From Tenebrio molitor (lineage: Eukaryota; Arthropoda; Insecta; Coleoptera; Tenebrionidae), in assembly GCF_963966145.1 (NCBI RefSeq), contig NC_091046.1, forward strand, positions 45,570,001 through 45,634,000: DNA of 64,000 nucleotides, given 5' to 3'. This document shows positions 36,200-45,900 of the stretch, one piece after another. Both the position numbers and the translations under genes were made by a program. Numbering within the stretch: the first letter of the stretch is position 1; the number at the start of each line of letters is the position of its first letter. The notes under the pieces were generated by a model that ran no database searches, was not told the origin of the DNA, and worked only from the letters and a program-made list of their open reading frames with translations.

Positions 36200-38405
36200 A
36201 ATAACTATTAATTTGGCATCAAAAATGTCTTTATTATATTTAAACAGTGATTTTTTATGTTGCGACAACATTTAGATTTTTTACTTGGCTTGAACCGCCA
36301 AATCACGCGAAATTAGAATATTTCGCTGTTTCCAGACTGGATCGTGAAACTTTGAAAGTTCATTAAAAGTTGTTTTTGTTCCGATTCAATGAGTAGTAAA
36401 TTGGACAAGTTCTGAACTTCTTAATGACATTTGACACCGACAAGTTTCTTCGGAGAACTGTCCAAATATAGGTAACCGGGTCAGGGGAGCCAATCAGAGA
36501 ACGCAAAGTCATCGCCAGACAGCGAAAGTGTCTTCTAGAAACGAAACGGACAAATTTTGAAAAATATCCCGTTGACTGATGTTCCAATTTATCAAAACAA
36601 GAAAATCAATCCAACAATTTTATGTGTTAATAATTTATTTCGTTATTTGCTGACTTTTGACATCTGAAGAGTGCATTGAAGTCGTGGAGAGTCTTCAGCC
36701 TCTCGATTATCTAATTATGTACTCATTAGGCAAGAGCCTCGTCAAGTCGTGCAAGAAGTCCAGATTTTTCCCCCGATGCCTTCACCCTTCAGATCTGACA
36801 AGAAATCAAATTACTTTCTTGGAGTATCCCTTGTAAACATTTTCAACAGGTTTTTTTTTCTCTTCCATTCCTGAACTCCCAGACTTCTTCTTTTCCCGCA
36901 GTTCACAACCTCTACAACCCCCATTGCACCGCCCCCGTGGCCGTGCCGTCGTCACATCTCCTGCCGCCATCTTTCCGGATGCCTCTGCGACCCAGTGTGC
37001 CGTTCTCACACCGACAAAAAGAGTGTTAAACGGTATAATAGCCACCGCCGTCGCGGCCTCACGTCTCCTTCCCCGAAGTCTGCTGGTCTGAGAACCGCCA
37101 CCGGCGGCGTCCCGCGGCGGCTTGCTCGGCGGGAGGACGTTTGAAAGTCGCTCGGATCGCCTCCAGAAGGGTCGCCGGTGCCCTCCGGGTGTCGCCCGTC
37201 CGGCGCCAGACCGGTCGCTCTGTCGCCGTTTCGCCTCGGGAAATTCACGTGCAAAAGATAACATCGCAACGTGGACCACAACAACAGATTAGTCATCTTC
37301 GTTGCTGATAACTTTTCGGACGTTTTACAAACGCAGATGGGTTGCGTGTTACCATATATGAAGACGTGCCCACGATGGGGCCTTGAAGGCCCCCGGCGCT
37401 CCATACGACACCACTTCAATTCCATAATGTCTTTGCGTAATTGTGCCGCGGTCACGCCTTCTGTTAACATAATCATGCAGATACAGCCAGAGAAAAAACC
37501 GGATGTAAATTGCGGCGACGGTCGGGCGCAAAACGGTGTAAATTGCGGCGATGGTTATTTTTTGTAGCAGTGGACTTGCGGCTCAATTTCTTGGCTCGGC
37601 CGGCCTTGAAGTCCATTAGCTTCCAAGAACAGCACGCATTGCTACTGGGTTTGAGTTAATTACGGCGGATTATCAAACAAAGTGCCTACTGGAGGCCAAA
37701 AGATTTTAGCTTGCTGAGAACAAAAGCGCCAATAAGAAAAGTGGAGATCGATTCGGCAAAGGGGTCGTTTGGTAAATTGCGACATACATATAGGAGGCTC
37801 GCTTTAATTAAAGATTTCGTTCGGGGGCAATATTCCAGTTAAGTATGTTCACCTTTCCAAATTGAACCACAATGTAATTAAGAATAAAGAGCGCGGTACG
37901 TTCCATTAAAACATTAATTTTAAATCTTATTCTCTCCGGGTATCATTAATACTAAAAGGCCATACGGTACGGCGGAGATGTTAAAACTTGGAGGAATTTT
38001 AAGTCCGTTTCGGAGGCGAACCGGCCCAGACATTAGATGTATCTATCGATTGATAGGCTCATTACTTCTGAGAAACTCGCTCCGGCCCCCGGACTCACCG
38101 CCGGCCATCAGCCGGCCGATATTTTAGCGAATATCTCGGTCGTGACTCGGAGATAAAACCAATTGATGTATTGCTACTCGATGGGAAATCGCCGACTCTT
38201 CTCCGACTAAGTGGTTCGGTGTGACCGACACGAAGGTCCCGGAGCTAACCCCTGGCTCGGTGCGAACCATCAATTTCACCGGAAAGCGCCTCCATCACGA
38301 GCTCATCACCAGACGCACCATCAACACCGCAAAGCAAAAAGCACTTTTCCGTTGTGAAAAGATCACAACTAATCAGGTTTTGATAAATCTTCTTCTGCAT
38401 ATTTT
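36200..38405. other. Non-coding, with a GC-rich patch at 36.9-37.25 kb
   Basis: Overlapping minus-strand frames 36806-37279 (157 codons) and 37006-37476 (156 codons) cover the GC-rich patch. The second begins MIMLTEGVTAAQLRKDIMEL and is compositionally coding-like in its first half, but I do not recognise it and cannot define splice sites. A frame at 36363-36587 (-) is also unrecognised. Treat as unassigned. Confidence 0.35.
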
Positions 38406-38409
38406 TTGT

Positions 38410-38716
38410 ATCAAGGCAAAAAAGTGTCCGAGTCTGAGATTTCTGACCGAGGCGCAACCGAGGCTAAACAAGCGAGGACAAAAGGCACTTTTTTGCCAGA
38501 GGTGCACATTATATTTTTTAGGCAACCGCACGAACTACAAAGCAAAAGACATCATTGGAAAATTAGTATGTACTTGGAATACAATACTTATTTACATAAT
38601 TTACGGTGATGTCGGTTTCGTTGCTAACATACTAAACAGACCAACAGACGGCGCCACGGTCAGCGTCCGAAAAAGTGCGTCCGAAAAAGAGTTACTTTTC
38701 GTCCGCTTGTGAGTAC
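38410..38716 (+). repeat. Dispersed repeat, copy 3 of 3 (GCGGAC family)
   Basis: Same ordered blocks as the 8386 copy: AAAAAAGTG(TC), CGAGTCTGAGATTTCTG, GAGGCGCAACCGAGGC, AAGCGAGGACAAAAGGCAC, TTTTTTAGGCAACCGCACGAAC, TCGGTTTCGTTGCTAAC, CAGACCAACAGACGGCGCCA and the terminal TTACTTTTCGTCCGCTTGTG. A 15-base internal stretch (GCGTCCGAAAAAGTG) is duplicated here only. It accounts for the 3' half of the frame 38221-38712, which is therefore not a gene. Confidence 0.8.
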
Positions 38717-38719
38717 CTA

Positions 38720-40425
38720 CGTAAAATTACCACTTGTTCATACGTCATTAAGTTTCGAGAAAACGCAGTTTCATAACCGGCCTCCCATCCAAACGTTGAC
38801 CGCAGTTAGCGCTGCTTGACCCCTCCGATCACCCATAATAATGATTTGTTCTCTTAATCGTGCGCATTTTCGATTTGTCGTTCGTGGCCGTTTGGTAAAG
38901 TGGTGGGCTTTGTCTGCGTTGGCGGGAGCCCACCCCGCCGCTCCCGCTCCGGAGCCCGGACTCTCCCGGCGTCGAGTTCGCGTCTAATGACACGGCTCGG
39001 AGATAAATATTTCATAAGGTCGATTCATCAATAATGCATCGCATTTGAATAAAGAACTCGTTTTATTGGCAGGGATCCGATTGTGGTCCCTCCTCCGGGC
39101 TCGCTCCGGCGAGCTGTTGTCCTGGTAGAGCACCGTCGTCGCCGCCGCGAAGAAAGCGAGTGCAAACGACACTTTTTAAACTAGTCGGAATTTTAGTGAT
39201 TAATTTTGTATCCGAGACTGGCGCCCGAGGCGTTTCTAATTAGGTTTCAGCGAGCTTGATTTATTCCGAGTATGTTTTCAAATAATCCCTACGAGCAATG
39301 TGCGCGCCGGGATGGGATCTTTTGTTGTTAAGAAAATACGCTGCGGGCGCGGCAAACCGCCCCCGGTCGCGGGGTTGTACCCGTGACTTTCAAATATTTC
39401 CGAGCGTTTGATTACAGGAATAGTGTCACGGGCAATTTACTGTAATTACGCTGCAGGATTTATTGTGCAGGACCCGATCGCTCCTCCGTCGCCCACTCCT
39501 CCACAAACTATATTGCCGTTTTATCCTCGACTGTCGCTCCGACACAAGTAAGTAGCCGCGGAGTTCACAGCTAGTAAATTATATTTGCACAGATCTCTGT
39601 GTCGGGAGATTAATGGCATCAGAGGCGGCCGTATTTTTAATATATGGTTATGATTCTGGTCGTAAATTTGTCCCGACTAGGATCGGTAATGGTCGATAAC
39701 ATCGGCATTTTTGCCTAATGAATTCTTCTAGCCCGAAAATCTAAGTGTCTCTTTGTCAACACGTCCTTTCTAATAGCTATTGTACGACAAAACACCAGTA
39801 TCGCGTCCCACCCACGCCGCTGTGCATTTTTACGCGTACAGCAGAGGCCCGCGGACTGCTCCTTGAGGGACGCGCTCCGCTCCTCCGAATTTCTCGAATT
39901 TTTTCCAAATCTCTCACAGAATACGTGCATAATGAGGATCGGTGATCTCATTAGTCTCATTGTGTCGAGCATTTCAATGAGACCGACTCCCGGCCGGCAT
40001 GTTTGATCGCCCGTCGACCTCTTAAATTTGGAGTATCACGAATTGACGAAAAAAACACAAATTGGCAAATTATGGCGAATAACTCGCTGATGGAGCGTCA
40101 TTAGCTCGGAAAATTTTCCAAATAAATTCGTCCGCTTGACATACTTTTTGTATTAATTAATGTCTTCGTCCTCTAATTATCAAGCGAATTCATCATTATG
40201 TCAGGGCATCGCTGTCCCGATGAAAAACCGAGTGATTAATGACCGAAACACGTGTGGAAGCGTCCGGCAAAATTCGAATTAAACCAACAATAATGCGTAT
40301 AAATTAAACTAATTGGCGCTGTATCGACTGGACCTAGTGACAGCGATATTGACAAATTGGTTTTGGTTGCGCAAACGGAGAAATTACCAGTTAAACGTTT
40401 TTTTCGTTAAACAAACTGTTTCTGA
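38720..40425. other. Non-coding, nothing recognised
   Basis: Several short frames (38984-39172 -, 39715-39972 -, 39745-39945 +) without domains. A GC-rich patch lies at 38.93-39.0 kb. No array or RNA gene. Confidence 0.4.
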
Positions 40426-40430
40426 GTTCA

Positions 40431-40558
40431 TTGCGGACATTTCCCATTATTGCGGACATCTCCCGTTATTGCGGACATCTCCCATTATTGCGGACATCTC
40501 CCGTGCGGACATCTCCCGTGCGGACATCTCCTATTGCGAACACCTCCCGTACGGACAT
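40431..40558 (+). repeat. GCGGACATCTCCC minisatellite
   Basis: About seven units of TTGCGGACATYTCCCRTTA (roughly 21 bp) grading into 15-bp units (GTGCGGACATCTCCC). It ends shortly before the mariner fragment at 40604. The two frames across it only reflect the repeat. Confidence 0.9.
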
Positions 40559-40603
40559 GAGTAGCAAAGCGGGGTGTGTCGTGAGTAGGTTTTTTACAAC
40601 GAT

Positions 40604-40705
40604 TCGTCGTACAGCCCTGATCTAGCTCCTCGTGACTTCTTCCTATTTAAGGATTTGAAGGAGAGCTACGGGGTCGAAGATGTGCGGATGGCAATGATGG
40701 GAGGG
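40604..40705 (+). pseudogene. mariner transposase fragment, third catalytic motif
   Basis: The frame from 40610 reads YSPDLAPRDFFLFKDLKESY, then GVEDVR. This is a near-perfect match to the mariner block YSPDLAPCDFFLFPKLK including the catalytic Asp and the following Asp, with Cys changed to Arg. The frame stops shortly after. Nothing upstream aligns, because the tandem repeat and unrelated sequence intervene. Confidence 0.8.
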
Positions 40706-40709
40706 AAGT

Positions 40710-42290
40710 AATAAAGTTGAAACGTGTCAGCAGTTCGTTGAGAGCTCGCCGAAAAAGTCGTCGGTAAATTACAAAAAAACAGTGGTAATTGGTCCGGCGT
40801 GCAGCAATGTCTTTTTCCAGGTGAGCTCCTGACATCAGAAGCAATTCGGAATGGCTTTGGCACATGTTTACACGTGGCCCGGTTCCAGTGGCAATTTCGT
40901 TCCCGTCCAATTAACATGGTCGTGTTTACACTGGCGAGCGGTCTTTGGCCGCCCCCGGCCGCCCGCCGGGCACGTCGTCGTCGCGCGGCTGCCACAATGG
41001 CCGAGTCAAAGGTCCCCCAATAACCGAACGTATTGTGTGTGCAGAGACGACGATTTGCAAAATTGCTTCAAGGTTCGCTCTTAAACAAAAGCTTCTTACA
41101 AAACAATAGGGGCCGTGTTTCGTCATTTGGCAAAATAAATATTAGCTTTCTGGAGGGAAAGGAAGCGTACTGTGTAATTCGTAATTCTGGAGATCTCCCT
41201 CATTTTGGTTTCAATTAGCTTACACAAATATCACGTAACCGGTGGTCGAGAGAGAATGAAAATAATGGAAATTGACCAAACTTCTGAAACTTTGTTTTAT
41301 TAAATAAATACTTTGTTAATATAATTACAAAAGCGCCACATCTACAACCGTGTACTATTACCAGAAGCAGGAGTTGCCACAAGGAAAAGCACTCGCCGAA
41401 TCAATACTGGCAACATTTGAAAAATACAACTGTAGGGAGTCATTATGCTACACCCATCTCTGAAAGTTGTTGCTCTTCTTTATGTCTTTCGTAACAAAGA
41501 TCTAAAAAAATTATAATTGCAAAAAATGATATAATTGTCACACTTTGCAGGATTTATGACAGAGCTTTCCTGATTAGCATTTGTATCTCAGCAATTTTAG
41601 CAGGTGGAAATAAAAAGAAGTGACAGTATCGTAAATTCTTCAGTGATTTATACTACACTTGCGGCATACCAACATAACAGATGCGATTAACTTGAAGTAT
41701 TTTGACGTATAAAGTTTGCTAATTGCGACATTCATTTAAATATTTCCAACTACAATTGTAAATAATTGGACAACTAAAAAAAATCAACTGGAAGCCCAAG
41801 CTCTAACAAGGGTTATTCTTCAACTGTTCTTACGCCGTTAGGTCTCTTATTTGTCTACTGAAAACATGACACGTTCCCAACCTGTTGACTTTTTTACAAA
41901 CGCCTGAAAGATTAAATCTTCTAGAACTTTTCCAGTTTCAAAAAGTTCCAGGTTTGAAGAAATTTTCTATTTTGGCTTTTGCATTCTAAAATATCTTAGC
42001 TTTTACTTCTGGTGACTGGTGAGCTTTCAGAAATAAGAAAAATCTTGGTAAACAAAGTTAATAAAGGTTAGCAGTGAGAATCTTGAGGGAACTCGAATGA
42101 TCATATGAATAATGATTTATTTGTCCATGCGTGCATCCCTTTTATAGCCTGGCTGGGGATGGTGCGGCACGCTCCGACGGCGCGCAGCTGATGATGATGG
42201 TAGGGGCCCAGCGATTAGATTCTCGCTGGCGACGGTAACGCTTCGAAAGGGTTAGTACGGGGCGCTTTGGTACTACATCCGTGATTGATG
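40710..42290. other. Non-coding, nothing recognised
   Basis: A GC-rich patch at 40.93-41.0 kb has overlapping frames on both strands. AT-rich from 41.2 kb. No domains, RNA genes or arrays seen. Confidence 0.4.
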
Positions 42291-42292
42291 CT

Positions 42293-42317
42293 ACAACGTT
42301 AATTTTGCGACACCCTG
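42293..42317 (-). mobile_element. Solo end of a TACAGGGTG element
   Basis: AACGTTAATTTTGCGACACC followed by CTGTA is, in reverse complement, almost identical to the left end of the element at 44786 (TACAGGGTGTCGCAAAATTA...). No partner end was found nearby, so this is a truncated relative of that family. Confidence 0.65.
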
Positions 42318-42419
42318 TATTTTTCGATAATTTGACAATTCAGAATAGATTTTTTATTTTCTCCATTTGGAAGCAGATACTTTTTTTCGAAAATTTCTTG
42401 GTACATCTACTAACAACTC

Positions 42420-42515
42420 AATAATAATAATAATAATAAGAGGAAGAAGTCTTTTCAGGATAAACGGAGGCATCTCTCTCAAAAGGTATCAAAAGAAATA
42501 ATAATAATAATTTTA
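42420..42515 (+). repeat. AAT microsatellites
   Basis: Two (AAT)n tracts, about 42420-42440 and 42497-42512, separated by non-repetitive sequence. They lie about 300 bases upstream of the twz exon at 42820. Confidence 0.85.
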
Positions 42516-42819
42516 ATGATCTAAATGCCGCATTTCCAAGCTTGAGTCTCTTGGAAAAGGTAGAGCTAGAGCTGCGTCGAGCCTGTAGCGCAGCGCTGTA
42601 ATACCTCTTCACATTTCAATTGACCTTTTCACGGCGTACTTAAGTCAACAACCAGTAATTTTATTGTGATAGGTGCTGTCTAGACAACCTTAAATATCAA
42701 TCATTTATTAATAATCACGGCGGTTTCTATTGTCAAAAGTGAGCCAGAAGTGAAGCTGCAGCTCAGATCGGAATAATTACTGCCAATTTAAATTAATGAA
42801 TTGCTTTATTTAATTCCAG

Positions 42820-42909
42820 AAAAAAGACCGACATTCGAAATGACGTGGACAAGGAGCCAAAAGACTTAACCAACCGAACGATGTTTCCTACGGCTCAGAT
42901 TAAAATGAG
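42820..42909 (+). CDS. twz: twz coding exon with first in-frame ATG
   Basis: Flanked by a strong acceptor (TTTAATTCCAG, ending 42819) and a strong donor (ATGAG/GTAAGAAC, gt at 42910). One frame is open throughout: KKTDIRNDVDKEPKDLTNRT, then MFPTAQIKMR. The final two bases AG join the first base of the next exon to give AGG (Arg) in the frame of the BTB exon. The ATG at 42881 has A at -3 and is the first Met in this frame, so it is the conservative start. The 20 codons before it stay open and join in phase to the 5.4 kb exon, so a longer N-terminus is possible. Vertebrate KCTD1/15 N-termini do not resemble this stretch. Confidence 0.7.
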
Positions 42910-45900
42910 GTAAGAACAATCCAAAAGTATCGGTGGTGGTCTCAAAACACAAAAAAAACCAAACAAACAACAAAGTTGATCATTTTACCGAGTAGTACCG
43001 GCGTGGTCGTCATTCAGCTCTTCCAGGAAAGAAATGGACCATTGTGTAATAAAGATTTTACAGATCGCGCCCAAAAAGGTCATGCGGTTCCGACGGTCTT
43101 ATTAACATATTTTTAACAAGATCTGTAAATAAGAAAACTTCTCGGAAACGTTAGTACCATTGTGTTGGTCTGCTGGTTGTTGGAGGAACCAACACAATTG
43201 CCTTCCGCCTTATAGAGTTGTCCAAGCACACTATTAAAATTTATGGTTTCTATATAAGACAGGCTAATGTTCTAAGTAAGAAAGATGATCGGTACTGTAA
43301 CGTATAATTATTTTACGTTATTACCACGCAGTTAAGCACAGCACATTATGTTAAGTGTTCACACCTGCCCCGCCCCTAACAGACTTATTGTTTAAGCCGG
43401 CTTAACCGAGCAAGCGATGTAGTTCATCGCTGGGTGTGAATGTTTAGCGCAGAGAGAACCTCGCCAAGGGGAGGACGAGGGAATTTGAAGCAAGACGTTG
43501 TTTGCGTTGTTATTGGTTGTTGGTGAGTTTGTCTGTTGACGTCTCATCGAAGTCTCTCCGTTCCAGGCTGATGTCGCCAAGCAGTTCCCCCGCAACCTCC
43601 CCCACGATGTCGAACTCGTCGTCGCCGACGCCGCCCGCCGTCAGTTACAACAAAATAACGGGAATCCCGTGCGTCGCCGCCGCCTCCAGGTACACGGCGC
43701 CCGTCCACATCGACGTCGGCGGCACGATCTACACGTCGTCGCTGGAGACGCTGACCAAGTGAGTGTCGAGGGGGGGCGGCGTGACCGCCCCGGGCTCCGT
43801 CCCCGGACGGACATCGCGCGCCATCTCCGGAATGCACATAAATCTCGGCAAAGCATGCTCTAAAACTGTTAAAGGTTAAATCATATAGCATTAAAGTGTT
43901 TACAATATCGGCCATCTGAATCGAGCCCCCCATAAATCAGGCCGATACCGGCTAGCACATGCCGCGCAGATAAAAGAATAAAATATTGTGTACATATAGC
44001 TCATAGCCAACAACTAAATAATTCAACATTCACCACTGTTAATATTGATGCTGATAAACGTGCAGGAAATATTGCGGCGAGTGTCGCCGTAATGGGCCAT
44101 AAATTACGGTGGGAAAATAATAAATTTTAAATGGGCCGTGGCGGGAGCTTCATTAGAGCGGAAAAACTAATAAATTGATGGGCGCTTCATAATGACGGGG
44201 GTTCCCTTATCTCGTTCATTACGTCGAATTAGTGGGCTCGAGGGTGAGGCGGCCCACCCGACTGTTCTCACAACGTTCTTTTTTTTTTTTATATTATTTG
44301 GTCATTTTTCAAGCAAATTTTTTCAATGTTTTACAAAACAGTTTCATCATTATTTTATCGTGATTCCATTTTGAAGTTTTTACGTGAGAACACCTTGTAA
44401 AGAATTGTGAAAAGTGAGGGGGCGTGGTTTCAATTTAAATTTCGCGCCAGGCGTCGCGCGCCACGAGTGTTTGATTTGGGAACTAAGATTCATCATTGCA
44501 GACACTCGTACTTGCATTTCTATTTTAATTAGGTATTCCTTCCACAAGAATTAAGCATCTAGAACAGATGGCTTTGAAACAATGGGAAGTAATAAATGTA
44601 ACAATTTATTAACAAGTGAATCATTCACTAGTACATGATATTGGTTAAAAATCTCAAAAGAAATTCTCACAAATCTCAATCGCTTTGGTCGAACCCATTA
44701 TTATAAATAATGCAGGTTTTCAAGTAAAAAATCCACACAAAAACAACACTCGACTGTCGTTACTTAAAATTTTCAATGTCACATCTACAGGGTGTCGCAA
44801 AATTAACGTGTTCCAAGTCGGGGGCCTTGTAGGGAAAAATCTCAGGAATGTCGAAAAAATAAAATAAAAAATATAGGGGAGCTCTTTACAAAGATATATG
44901 GGTCTGAAGATTCAAACTTTTCATCATGTTTTCTTCAAATAAAAAATATAAATGGTTGACATTCATTTTGAAATATGGTGAGGATGATTATGTAAAATAT
45001 TAAAATATAAATGAAAAGACATTTCTTGAAAAAACAGCTTTATCTCGAAAAAATAAAAATTTTATTTTTCCAATTTGTGTTCAAAAGGGAAGTACAACAC
45101 AGCTAGAATATTAATCGGGTACTTTTGAACAAATATTGGCAACTTTGATATTTTTTTCCAAAGTGACAGCAATTTTTTTTAAACATTTTTACTTGGTCAA
45201 CAGGATGTCCCCTACTAAGCCCCGAACTCGGAATACGATAATTTTAAGACACCCTGTATAAATTCTCTGTTCTTGAATCTGCAAAAGTTATCTAATTCCT
45301 CTCAAATATCTGCGTCGAAATAAGTGATGGTCTGATGGGGCCAAGTCCGGCCGATACGAAGGACAGCTCGCCACGTCCAATCTAAATTCCTTAAATTGTT
45401 GCAGTGTTTCTGGTACTCGAAACAACTTCATATAATCTTCAACGAAACAGAACTCGTTTGTTTAACAAATATGAAGATTTTTCTCCAACTTTGCCCTAAA
45501 CATCTTAGTAAACTTCTCTGCTCTGCTTCCCAAAGAAACAAAAAGCAGAGATCGAATTTTGAGCGAAGATTCGTGACGTTCAGATTTACTCAGTTTTGAC
45601 ATCTATCAATTAAAAGTTCTATCGTTGACGTTTTGATTGGTCCAAGAAACAATTGGAAAAGTCTTCAGAAACTGTGGAAGATTCGTTCGTTCAATGTTGA
45701 CAAACTCGAATCTCATTTTTCCCTCCACGCAGCGTTAGTCAACATTTGCATGAAGCAAATCTGACTTTAACAGCTTCACAAGTCGTCGCTGTTGATGGAG
45801 TGGTGTGTCCGTCGTCTCAAAACCCCAATGGGACATAAACGTTTTATAGTTTTTCGATTAAACGGTGTTCGAGGGTCGATTACGTGAAATTCGGCGAACC

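Noticed and set aside
38221..38712. 163-codon plus-strand frame
   Set aside because: Its second half is the dispersed repeat also found at 8.4 and 35.8 kb, and the rest is unrecognised.
43159..43198. Hairpin ATTGTGTTGGT / ACCAACACAAT as a microRNA
   Set aside because: The stem is only 11 bp with an 18-base loop, far shorter than a microRNA precursor.
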